A stretch of DNA of 64,000 nucleotides, taken from Ceratopteris richardii (Eukaryota; Streptophyta; Polypodiopsida; Polypodiales; Pteridaceae). Under the pieces are notes generated by a model. The model did no database searches. It was given only the letters and a program-made list of their open reading frames with translations, and was not told the origin of the DNA. Location: assembly GCA_020310875.1 (NCBI GenBank), contig CM035413.1, positions 180,859,364 to 180,923,363 of the forward strand. Reading direction: 5' to 3'. The position numbers and the translations under genes are program-made. Shown piece by piece: positions 20,511-30,052 of the stretch; the stretch's first letter is position 1, and each line of letters starts with the position of its first letter.

Positions 20511-23500
20511 TCAATCTTCAATCACATCCTGCAATCCAATCATGGATTTGAATCTGCATAATTTGTTTCCATCCAAAGCTTTGGTGAGTAAATCTGCACA
20601 TTGCATATTAGTAGACACATAGGTCAACTGAATGTCCTTGCTTAGCAACTTCTCTCTCACATAGTGGTAATGAACCTCTATGTGTTTTGTTCTAGCATGA
20701 TATATTGGATTAGCTGCAAGGTGAAGAGAGCTTGTGTTGTCTCCAAAGATAATTGGGGGCCTAGTGTATAGGTCTAGCTCTGTATACAAAAGCTTTAACC
20801 AAATAGCTTCTTGAGTGGCATTGGCTAGCCCTCTATACTCTGCTTCAGTGGATGATAATGCCACTGTTGGTTGTTTCTTGGCGGACCAAGAAATAGGTTT
20901 ATCACCTGCAAAAGATAAGTATCCTGATGTGCTCCTCCTATCATCCTTGCATCCTGCCCAATCTGCATCTGAATACACTTTAATGTCAATATCTGATGTA
21001 TAAGGAAAGTACAAACCATGGTTCTGAGTTCCCTTTAGATACTTCAAGATCTTCTTTGCAGCCTCAAGGTGAGGTACCCTTGGTTTGTGCATGAATTGAC
21101 TTAGCACACTAACTCCATATGCTATGTCAATTCTGGTCAAGGTAGCATAATTCAAACTACCTACCATACTTTGATATCCTGTAATGTCTTGGACTTCATC
21201 CCCTTCATGAGCACTTAGCTTTAGGTTGACCTCCATTGGAGTACTTGAGACTTTAGCATCCTGCAGGTTAAACTTCTTCAACATGTCTTGTACATACTTT
21301 TTCTGAGTGATATATATACCTGAATTAGTATAAACCAATTCAAGTCCTAGAAAGTACTTCAATAATCCAAGGTCATTGATCTTGAACTCCTTCATCATCT
21401 GGTTTTTGATGCTTCTGATTCCTTGGACATCATTACCTGTAATGATGATGTCATCAACATAAACACAGAGATAGATTACCTCTGAATTGCTCCTTTTGAT
21501 AAACAATGAAGTATCTGCCTTGCTCATAGTAAACCCTTGGTCTTGGAGGTATGTTGTCAGCCTATAGTTCCATGCTCTAGGTGCCTGCTTCAATCCATAT
21601 AGAGCCTTCTTCAATTTACAAACATAATTTACCTTCTTGGGATCTTCATAGCCAGGTGGTTGTGACATGTAGACTTCTTCAGATATCCATCCATTCAAGA
21701 AAGCATTCTTGACATCTAATTGGTACATGTTCCAATTTTTGGATGCAGCTACACTCACCAATAATCTGATTGTTGGCATCTTAGCCACAGGAGAAAATGT
21801 CTCCTCATAATCAATGCCTTGGGTTTGTGCAAAACCCTTGGCTACCAACCTAGCTTTGTACCTGTTGATTGTACCATCAGAGTTCCTCTTTAGTTTGTAG
21901 ATCCATCTGGATCCTATCACCTTCATAGAGTCCTTCTTGGGTACCAAGTCCCATGTGTCACTCTCCTTGAGAGCTTCTATTTCTTCATCCATAGCTCCTT
22001 TCCATTCTGGTTTGGTGATTGCCTCTTCATATGAACCTGGTTCTTCACTTAACAAGTCCTTTGCAAGATAAATTGAATGCTTAGTAACAAGAGATGTATC
22101 ATACCCATATCTGATAGGTCTTTTCCTTTCTCTCTGAGATCTTCTAGTTGACTGAGTTGAGGATTCTGGAATATCCTCTAGCTGCTTCATCTTCATCTTT
22201 CCTTTGGACTTCCATGCCTTGAATTCTTCAATATTGATTGTGTCATCATCTTCTGAACTTGAGTCTTCCTTCTGGATTGGTTCCTCCTTTGAGAGTTTTG
22301 GGAACTCCTCTTCCAAATCATAGGGTAGACTAACCTTCCTGCAATTATTCTCATACCATGAGTCATTCTCATCAAAGATGACATCTCTGCTTACCTTGAA
22401 CCCTTTATTGGTTGGGTTGTAGAATCTGTACCCTTTTTGATTCAAGTCATAACCAATGAAAATACATTTTTCTGCTTTAGGGTCTAGCTTTCCCCTTACC
22501 TGTGAGGCAATATGCACATATGCTATACAACCAAAAATTTTGCAATGATCCAATGATGGTCTCTTACCATGCCAAGCTTCATAAGGTTTCATCCCATCAA
22601 GTGACTTTGATGGCAACCTGTTTATGAGATAGGTGGCAGTAGATACACTCTCTGCCCAAAGATAATTTGGCAACTTCTTTTCATTAAGCATGGACCTAGC
22701 TGTTTCAACAATAAGTCTATTCCTTCTCTCAGCTACCCCATTTTGTTTAGGTGAGTACCTTGTGGTTATTTCCCTTTTGATGCCTCTTTCCTGCAAGAAG
22801 TCCTCAAACTCATTGGAGAAGTATTCACCTCCTCCATCTGACCTTAGCTTCTTCAAGTTCCTTCTTGTTTGATTTTCAACTAGTGCAAGATATCTTTTGA
22901 AACAATTAAACACTTCATCCTTGTGCTTCATAAAGTATAACATAGTCCATCTGCTATAATCATCAATGAAAGACACATAGTACCTTGATCCTGAAATGGA
23001 GGGATCCTTGCTAGGTCCCCAAACATCTGTGTGTACCAAGTCTAGGTAGTCTTCATGCATAAAACCTTTCCTTGAGTAGGGAAATCTGTGAGACTTACCA
23101 AACTGACAAGCACCACATTTGTAAATCATGTGTTGCTTGGATACATTAGGTATCCCAAGCACACATTGGTCCCTACACATTTGCTTTAAGGTCCTTTCAC
23201 CTATGTGACCTAATCTCTTGTGCCATATTTCTAATTCTGAAAGTGTTTGATCCTTGTAATTGTATAAAGCAATGTTTTTGGTGTCTTCTAGCTCAAAAGT
23301 AAATAATCTACCTGATTTTTCACCCTTGGCTATCCTTTTGAATCCATGTCTTGGGTCCTCTACATATGCTCCATGTTGATTGAACTTGACCTGCAAACCT
23401 TTCTCCACAATCTGACCAACACTCATTAAGTTCTTGGTAATGGTTGGTACATAAAGTACCCTGCTCAATAGGTTCTGGTTACCATCACAAGTTTTTACAT

Positions 23501-23615
23501 TTCCAATCTTTACTACAGAATGCTTAGTATCATCACCTGTCTGTACTTGATGTTTGCCCTTGGGTTCCTCAAGATCAGAGAGTAGTGCCACATTGCCAGC
23601 TACATGATAAGTCAC
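20511..23615 (-). CDS. copia-2 polyprotein, N-terminally truncated (integrase, RT, RNase H)
   Basis: This is a 1034-codon uninterrupted frame closely related to the C-terminal 1030 residues of copia-3. Visible parts are the pre-integrase zinc region (EIWHKRLGHIGERTLKQMC), the integrase triad (about residues 197, 260 and 296; HTDVWG, RSDGGGEYF, NGVAERRN) and RT with LDVKNAFLNGW and CVYVDDIIITG (about 718-721). RNase H follows, with YSDADWAG, SSTEAEYRG and FGDNTSSLHLA. Homology to copia-3 stops abruptly at HVAGN near 23605, inside the protease: gag, the protease active site and the whole 5' LTR are absent. With all pol motifs intact and no stops, the truncation is recent or the reading frame has been kept, but without gag, protease and promoter it is not autonomous. 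Confidence 0.9.
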   Translation of the reverse strand: MTYHVAGNVALLSDLEEPKGKHQVQTGDDTKHSVVKIGNVKTCDGNQNLLSRVLYVPTITKNLMSVGQIVEKGLQVKFNQHGAYVEDPRHGFKRIAKGEKSGRLFTFELEDTKNIALYNYKDQTLSELEIWHKRLGHIGERTLKQMCRDQCVLGIPNVSKQHMIYKCGACQFGKSHRFPYSRKGFMHEDYLDLVHTDVWGPSKDPSISGSRYYVSFIDDYSRWTMLYFMKHKDEVFNCFKRYLALVENQTRRNLKKLRSDGGGEYFSNEFEDFLQERGIKREITTRYSPKQNGVAERRNRLIVETARSMLNEKKLPNYLWAESVSTATYLINRLPSKSLDGMKPYEAWHGKRPSLDHCKIFGCIAYVHIASQVRGKLDPKAEKCIFIGYDLNQKGYRFYNPTNKGFKVSRDVIFDENDSWYENNCRKVSLPYDLEEEFPKLSKEEPIQKEDSSSEDDDTINIEEFKAWKSKGKMKMKQLEDIPESSTQSTRRSQRERKRPIRYGYDTSLVTKHSIYLAKDLLSEEPGSYEEAITKPEWKGAMDEEIEALKESDTWDLVPKKDSMKVIGSRWIYKLKRNSDGTINRYKARLVAKGFAQTQGIDYEETFSPVAKMPTIRLLVSVAASKNWNMYQLDVKNAFLNGWISEEVYMSQPPGYEDPKKVNYVCKLKKALYGLKQAPRAWNYRLTTYLQDQGFTMSKADTSLFIKRSNSEVIYLCVYVDDIIITGNDVQGIRSIKNQMMKEFKINDLGLLKYFLGLELVYTNSGIYITQKKYVQDMLKKFNLQDAKVSSTPMEVNLKLSAHEGDEVQDITGYQSMVGSLNYATLTRIDIAYGVSVLSQFMHKPRVPHLEAAKKILKYLKGTQNHGLYFPYTSDIDIKVYSDADWAGCKDDRRSTSGYLSFAGDKPISWSAKKQPTVALSSTEAEYRGLANATQEAIWLKLLYTELDLYTRPPIIFGDNTSSLHLAANPIYHARTKHIEVHYHYVREKLLSKDIQLTYVSTNMQCADLLTKALDGNKLCRFKSMIGLQDVIED

Positions 23616-24520
23616 AGGCTAAGTCGAAATTCCACAGATTAAACCAGTTCTTGTATCAAAATCGTGAGCAAACACTTGATCCCTTAGTCTCCTTGTAGGG
23701 TAGAACTTCCAAAAAATTAAAATCAAAAGCCCATCTGCTTTGCTTGCACATCTGCCTCCAGTTCATACTAAGTAGAACGCACTAGACGCAACCAATAATG
23801 TATAGGAAGAAGCATATATTTAAAGCACTGTGAAGAAACCTGTCTTCAGGAGAAGCAAGATTTATGTGCAGTAGTTGTGTGCCTTATCCATGCATAGCCC
23901 TTCCAATCCACCATTTGAAGAGCGGAAATCAGCTCCAGCACATCCTCTAATCTTCCTTCTTCAGTGTTCGATGCGTTTCGGCTAGCAGTAGTACACGATC
24001 CTTACCCCCATTCGGTTGCTCTTTGTCAAGCGAGAGATATCCGAGTAGAGAGTTGGAACCCGCGCGCTCAGAGAATCATCGTCTCCCCTCCCTTGCTCTC
24101 GATGGCCCCTTTTCTAACCACCACCACCCCTTTGTTCTGCACCGAGAAACAAAAAAGCGCTTCCCTTTTCTGTTTCTCTCTGTCAGAGCCAAGTATAAAC
24201 GGACCTGCCCCTCTATAACTGAATGCACAATACCACAGAGGGCGGTAGATGCTAACGTCTGCACAGCTGTCAAAGTGCCATTCGTGGCAGCATCTAGGTG
24301 AGAGAGAGAGACTCAGAGACCACGACAAATATATACTCTCTTATCCGCAAGGTGAATGAATTAACACGTGAATGTGAGGGAGTGATCTCAAATTCACAAT
24401 CGAGCTGAGAGATTCTAATGCCCCGGTTCACTTAGAATAATCAGGATTCACGACTGTATATGAGTTCAGGGCGAAGACTCTATTGCTGCTCTTGACTCTG
24501 GACAGTATTTGTGTGCGAGT
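23616..24520. other. unassigned stretch right of the copia-2 breakpoint
   Basis: There is no element sequence after the breakpoint. GC content rises at 23980-24300, where a CpG-containing stretch next to a short GA run (24300-24316) looks like a promoter or 5' UTR rather than repeat DNA. No convincing protein is encoded on either strand. It could be the leader region of the gene that gave the PPR or COV1-like pieces next door. Confidence 0.35.
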
Positions 24521-24590
24521 GCGCTTGCATATCCCCACAGCGACCATACATTATCACAAGAGGGCTTGCAACAACATCGTTACCCTCCAT
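24521..24590 (-). pseudogene. PPR protein fragment, downstream piece
   Basis: On the minus strand it reads GNDVVASPLVIMYGRCGDMQAH, the start of a pentatricopeptide repeat (typical plant form VVxxxLVDMYGKCGD). It appears to continue the PPR fragment at 25035-25250 once the intervening COV1-like piece is ignored. It is degraded after this point. Confidence 0.65.
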
Positions 24591-25034
24591 CTAATTCTCC
24601 CTAATAGGTTGTTTTCTCCATGATAAGATTTGTGACACACAATCCAGACACAATCCAGAACTATGATATGCCTTACCAACTATGTCAATACCTAGTTGGC
24701 CATATAAGGGTGAGAAGAAGCCATCAACAAACTGAACGAACCATCATGTCACATAGAACGTAATTGCAATTGGTAGTAGAATCACACATCCACCCATGAA
24801 CTTTTTGGACACTCATCCCTGCAACATTGAAGCATAGGCCTGGAGAAATCGCAGCACTAATCTGTTTCGAGGCTAAATATATATGCCTGATTAGGGACAT
24901 TCTCTTGATAATCCACTCCCCAACAGATAATATATTAGCTCCAACCCATGAAGACATAAAAACACCAACTCCAAAAATGAAAAGGGTTGAAGTAACAAAG
25001 CCAAGTCCTGCCAATTTTCGAATGCCAAGCTTAT
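24591..25034 (-). pseudogene. COV1-like (DUF502) genomic fragment inserted in the PPR sequence, exons out of order
   Basis: Two exons of a COV1-like membrane protein are present with intron edges attached. The 3' one (24840-25007) encodes GLGFVTSTLFIFGVGVFMSS and HIYLASKQISAAISP, and is preceded by an acceptor-like ATTGGCAG. The 5' one (24677-24818) encodes CVILLPIAITFYVT, a TGA in place of one Trp, and FVQFVDGFFSPLYGQLGIDIVG; it has acceptor TTCAATGTTGCAG and donor GTAAGG. In normal COV1-like genes the GFFSPLYGQLGID exon comes first and the GLGFVTS exon second; here they are reversed. The piece is flanked by the direct repeat ATTCTCCCTAA (about 24594 and 25033 on +), like a target duplication. 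Confidence 0.65.
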
Positions 25035-25250
25035 TCTCCCTAAGCTGAAGATGAAGCGTTTTCCCACGTGATAGAAGAGTTGCTTCTCCAAAAACAGACA
25101 ACATTCTAGAGAATGTAACCTTATTTGGCAGAGCTCCTTCCATATGCATTTGACAAAATAGTGCAATTGCATCTTGCACAAGCCCAACTTTAGCATGAGA
25201 AATAACCAAAGAGGACCATAAGAGCACATTTCGCTTCTGCAATCTGCAAT
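25035..25250 (-). pseudogene. PPR protein fragment, upstream piece
   Basis: On the minus strand it encodes KRNVLLWSSLVISHAKVGL, then QDAIALFCQMHMEG, NKVTFSRMLSVFGEATLL and GKTLHLQLRENKL, about two pentatricopeptide repeats of the plant PLS type (organelle RNA-binding proteins). There is no complete gene: it fades out before 25300 and is interrupted downstream by the COV1-like piece. Confidence 0.7.
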
Positions 25251-25299
25251 AAGAAGATCCCACCATCACCGGAACCTCCAAATCGAAGCATTCTTCACA

Positions 25300-26187
25300 A
25301 TTTCTTCTTGTTCGAGTTCTGGCCCTTTCTCGTTCAAACAGCCCATGCTTGACTTCTCATTATAATTCGTAATTGATACCCCTGTTTTTCTTTACCAATG
25401 CCTCCACATGCTTCTCATCAATCATCAAATCCAATCTCCAAGTACCTGAAATCAAATGTATTTCCTGCCAAATAGAACCACATTAGTGCATAAAAACCAA
25501 CCATTTTCTGAGCTAACAAAATCTAAAACATCATCCAACCACAAGATACTGGTATGGTATCCAACATCAGTGTGTCAACCCGCTAAGGTTCTCTTGATGA
25601 TTTTTTACTCAAATAATGCTTCACTTGAGACTAGGTTCATGCCTATATTCAATCTTTATGAATCCTTACTGGGAATGCAATTCTTGTGCATTTCTTTGAG
25701 TGAAAGGATTGGATTTACCAAGTTACACTGGGAACTTGTTGCTTGACTTAGTCTAGTCCCTAGTTGAAAGGATCTCTTCAATGTCAAAGTCCTACTTCTT
25801 CACAAATTTATCAAATATTTCTGTATCATTAACACTTTATCTTGAATTGTTGCATAATTCAAATAAGAACATGTGCCTTGAAAAAGAAGATCTTGGAAGT
25901 TACTTACTTCATATCTTCTTAGAAACTTGATCTTGAAGTATCTTGAGATCATTTTATTATCCTCCTTGAATTTAAACTTCTTTGAGTTTTAATTCCCTTG
26001 AGGATCAAATTTGACTTCAACATCCATTCTAGGTCTAAAAAGTAATTATCATCCCATGGTCTGATATCCCATACCATCTTTCCTACATCAATCTAGATAT
26101 AAAAACTGGTGTCCCATACCACCCTATTTTATATTCACATTGATGTGTGAGTGATATTTATCCTAAAGTTTAAACATATTTTTATAG
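25300..26187. other. stretch without a recognised gene
   Basis: AT-rich sequence with no supported frame. It is the left flank of gypsy D; the right flank at 38926-40076 has the same character, so the insertion split one non-coding region. Confidence 0.4.
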
Positions 26188-26192
26188 AGTGC

Positions 26193-26846
26193 CGTTGGGT
26201 TGTAGGATATGCACACACCCTCAACTGTGCATGGGAACCCTCCCTAGACCATAAGAATAACTCTTTTTGTATCTACTTAGAATTTCACATAAAAACACCC
26301 CTATAGGACACTTTTTGATATTTCGCTTATACTAAGGTAGTGGAGCCTTGTAAATAGCCACCTCTCTTGCACACATATGAGAGAACACACGTGAAAATCC
26401 CACGCCTTCAATTCTTGGGATTTGTTTATTAGAAAAGGAATATTTGCCAAGATATTTTAGTTAGAGAGAGATCCACTTTTTGACTTTTCAAAGGGGCACA
26501 TGGGGAATAGAGCTTAGCCTATAAATAGAAGCTCATTTTTGTAAAGAAGGGAGCTTTTGGTCGACGTGTTCTCATGTAATATCTCTTATCAAAGGAAGAA
26601 GGCTCTCATTTACTCCAAGACATGTTACATTTACATGTATTTGTGTCTTTGTGCCCTCATGGAATAGGATCCTTGACTCCCTATTCTCCTTGTTTTCAAG
26701 CATGTGACATAGCATGGGGCTGATGCCAATGGCTTGAACATGTGGAAGGTTGGGGTCTATGAGAGGAGAGTCACTCTTGAGCCTTCCTTCTTGTTTCCAT
26801 GCAAGGTGGTGAGGGTTTTTGGTCATTCCTTCCTACAACCTCAACA
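26193..26846 (+). mobile_element. 5' LTR of gypsy D
   Basis: It starts CGTTGGGTTGTAGG (terminal T changed to C; the 3' copy has TGTTGGG) and ends CTACAACCTCAACA. It is 654 bp long versus 732 bp in the 3' copy. Most of the difference is an insertion near 38648-38730 in the 3' copy. Otherwise the two are similar with scattered substitutions. Confidence 0.9.
26520..26528 (+). promoter_or_regulatory. TATA box of the gypsy D 5' LTR
   Basis: TATAAATAG followed by AAGCTCATTTTTGTAAAG; it is repeated at 38516-38524 in the 3' LTR. Confidence 0.6.
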
Positions 26847-26851
26847 CTTTT

Positions 26852-26871
26852 TGGTGCCGTTGCGATGGAGA
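26852..26871 (+). promoter_or_regulatory. primer-binding site of gypsy D (Asp tRNA type)
   Basis: TGGTGCCGTTGCGATGGAGA lies 5 bp after the LTR. It resembles TGGCGCCGTTGCCGGGGA, the complement of the plant Asp tRNA 3' end used by many plant gypsy elements, with several mismatches. Confidence 0.7.
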
Positions 26872-29301
26872 TGGGCTTTCATCACTTGGAGTGCTCAAGA
26901 ACATGTGATCAAATATTGTGTTACAATTTTTCATCTCATTTGCGTAGGATTTGAGTTCTTGCTTGGCGCTTTCACCCTTCCGTTGGGCCATTTGCTCCCT
27001 ATTTCTTGTTTTTAGTAGTGTAGTTTTTAGTTCATTTTTGTTTGTTGCACAAAAACACCTCCTTACCCCTTCTCTCTTTCTCTCTCACACTTCCACATAC
27101 ACATACTCATTGTGGCATCACTTCCCCACCACTGACCTTTCTAATGCTTTGTGAGTGCCTTGAGTTTGAGGATGGGTAGTATTTTATCTTCCTTGTCCCT
27201 CTTCCTTCTCGTTTTCAAAAAAAAAAAAAGAAACCAAAAGAATTTGAATAAGAAATGTTATCTTAGGATTCCTGTCACACTATGACAACAGAAGCTTTAA
27301 GAGCTGCCTGTACTCTCTCTGTCTCTCTCCATTCGATACCATGCTCATTGCCCAAGGTCCTTGGCTATTGTCAGAATAGGTACCTGGGGGAGGAGTTAAT
27401 TCCCTCTCCCTTCACTCTCTTTGGTCATCAAGGAAACTATCAAGTTGTGCGTGTTAGGTGGGGAGAGTAATTCTCCCTCCCATTCTCCTCATGGCGGGCT
27501 AGTTGGGCACATTGTGGGTTTCCTTTCTGTTTCGCCCTCAGTTTGGGGTCGAGCTTGTTCGCGAGCTCCCCTTGTGTGTGCTTGGGTTGGGTAGGAAGCA
27601 GGCTTGCACTCTTGACTCTACCTTTGCCTTGTGCAATTCTGTTCTATGACCATGGCAAGATCAAGCTGAGGAGCCCTCGTACCCGTTCATTCCATGATGC
27701 GGGGTGTCTTGCTCCCCCTTTCTCGGCCATCATGGTAATGCACTATGGTTACTGCCACTCTAGATACTCTTCGCTGTGAAGTCTGGTGACACCCCTGCCA
27801 AATGGGAGTGCACCCAATGGCACTTAATGCTCTCTGTTACTCCCAAATGGAGTACGAACGACCACCTGGAGTACGAACGACCACCTGGAGTACAAACGAC
27901 CACCTTGGGCTGGCATACTTGGTAACCCCATCTCTGGTTAGGGTTGATGTGAATCCAGGAAAACACTGTGTAAGCTATGAACCTTTAAACAAAGTGATCA
28001 TCTGCATTTCCTTACACATATGAGTTTTGAGGGTGGTTACTTGGGGGCGTTCTTGCTTCGAGCTTTGTTCCTACTAACGATGTTGTTTCAGTTTGCACAC
28101 ATCTGTGCCCTGGAACTCTTGTTGGCGGGCTACAAAAAAAATGGCATCCATATACTATGACAAAGGCAGCGATCATGTGGATGTCATGTAATTTCCATGT
28201 TTCATGTTTGGTTGCTTTGAGTGAAGCTACAAACAGCAAATGGTAGCCCATCGATCTTCTCTTTTGTGTGGCTATTGTTTAAGATGCTCGTCTCCGATAA
28301 TTTTTGGCACCTTCCTTGTGTCCATGTGCACAGACTCTTCTGCTCATGATCTTGAGGAACTTCAAACTTGTTTGGGCGATTATCTATCATAATGGGCTCA
28401 TCTTCACAAAGGCTAAAGGCCTGATCTTTCATAAGGACCATCACGAAATTCGGACCCGAGAAGCTCATCTCCCATTGTGCTTCAAGATTTGCTCCATCAC
28501 GACCTTTCAAGAGGTTTCAGATTTTTGTTGTTGTGGGTTGGACTTCTATTACTCCCAACAAAAACTAAAGTTTCATGTCTAATTGAGATGTTTGTATTTC
28601 TCCTGGAAGTCAGGTTAAGGCATGCTCATTTTTACACAGTCCTTTAAGGAATGTTTAGGATGACTGGCACACTACCTAACATTGTTGCATGCTTTGCTTG
28701 TTCTTCTTTAGCCTCATAAGTTGAGCGATCAAAGCAAGCAATTGTATGGTAATTTAAAGTACTTTCCTGCCCTTTCTTTATTATGTAAATTTTGGTTGCA
28801 AAGGTCGTTTTGCACACATAGAACTACATGGTGATATTTAAAGAAGCTGTCTGACTCTTCCTCTAGCCAGTTCTAGACCTTACAATCTAGGGGCCTCCAA
28901 TTAATCTTCTTCTTTCGAAATGCGTACCTACCAAGGCCATTTAAGAAACATTCTACTCCTTCCTATGTAGGCCTCATGTGATTACATATAGGGAAATCCG
29001 TGAAGTCCTTGAAGTACTGGTCAGGTGCCTTATTGCTATATGAAAACGTTATAGGTTTGATGACGTCCAATTTCATGCTTTACACGTGACATGATGAAGT
29101 ACATAGTTGAGCCTTTTGGTCAATAAATTTCTGGGTGTATGGCCCTTTGCTGGGCAATGACTTCTATTCATGGCTCTGCTCTTAGAATTTCTCGATCTTG
29201 GGATGTATGTGACAAGGTTGCTTAGCAACTTTTTCAAACAGGTTCCCCTCGATGCTCTCAGTCCTTGCTTATTGGATTTATCCCTTGCCTTTCATGTTGC
29301 C
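26872..29301 (+). other. gypsy D internal region, left part: no gag-pol
   Basis: 2.4 kb without any retroviral domain on either strand. It holds a 13-A run at about 27218-27230 and three 18-19-bp tandem units (GAGTACGAACGACCACCTG) at about 27850-27905. No captured gene could be recognised. Confidence 0.55.
27850..27905. repeat. three 18-19-bp tandem repeats
   Basis: GTACGAACGACCACCTGGA occurs twice, then a third time as GTACAAACGACCACCTTGG. A short minisatellite inside gypsy D. Confidence 0.8.
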
Positions 29302-29306
29302 TTAAC

Positions 29307-30024
29307 TGTAAGACAATAGTTACGCAATATAACACAGGAGCAATAGCAGAGAAGATAACAGATATAGGAGAATCTCAACAATTTTTTACTAGCAGCAAGT
29401 ACAAAGATGATGGCGTTGTCCACCCGTGCGCTCTCAAGGTAGAGCTTAAATGGTGATCTAGACAACTCTAGATAGGGAGATACAAGGTAGAGGTATGCTG
29501 GCTCAACTCAATGTCTTAGGTAGTGCAGAAGTCATGTATATATAGGATCATGGGTGGCCTGCCATGGACGGCTATACATGGGCGGTAGAGCGTGGGCGGC
29601 CACCGCCCGCGTAATTGCCATACACGGCTTAGACTGGTTGAACCGACCTAACAAATATAAATGATTTCTGACTCTGACAGGGAATATTCCATGGAATATT
29701 CCCTTTACCGTCGCGCCGGGGGCGCTGCCCCCGGACCCCCACCAGGGGGCCCGCTGGCCCCCTGGGACCCCCCAGCCAGGGGGCCCGCTGGCCCCCTTGG
29801 ACCCCCCAGCTGGGGCTGCTCACCGCTGCCCCGGACCCCACAATTGGGGACCCTGGTAACTCCCTTTCTTTATAATATCTTACATGGTCCAATATGACCT
29901 TCATCCAACATTCAAGTTGGGATTCCCATCAATTGGGTAATGCACGCTTGGCTTCTCCTCATAAAGGGGGCCTTACAAAATGTGCATACAATCATGAGGG
30001 GTAGACATTGATCATACTCTAACA
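29307..30024 (-). mobile_element. 3' LTR of copia-1
   Basis: 718 bp; on the plus strand it starts TGTAAGACAATAG and ends CTCTAACA. It includes the longer form of the GC-rich repeat. Confidence 0.95.
29712..29826. repeat. GC-rich 34-bp tandem repeat in the copia-1 3' LTR
   Basis: Two copies of CCAGGGGGCCCGCTGGCCCC with a C-rich tail start at 29742 and 29776 (period 34). They sit between GGGGGCGCTGCCCCCGG and CCCAGCTGGGG. The 5' LTR at 34625-34660 lacks 82 bp here. The segment is rich in short palindromes, so slippage or template switching in reverse transcription is likely. Confidence 0.85.
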
Positions 30025-30034
30025 CCCCCCCTCA
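30025..30034 (-). promoter_or_regulatory. polypurine tract of copia-1
   Basis: On the minus strand GAGGGGGGG abuts TGTTAGAG, the start of the 3' LTR. Confidence 0.9.
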
Positions 30035-30052
30035 ATGTTTACCGATGATAAA

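Noticed and set aside
24591-25034. A normal intron-containing COV1-like gene
   Set aside because: Exon order is reversed, one Trp codon is a stop, and PPR sequence lies on both sides.
24591-25034. Helitron or Pack-MULE carrying the COV1-like fragment
   Set aside because: I found no TC...CTRR ends with a hairpin and no terminal inverted repeats at the flanking direct repeat.
29629-29904. Pro/Gly-rich frames on both strands
   Set aside because: They are translations of the GC-rich repeat in the copia-1 LTR.
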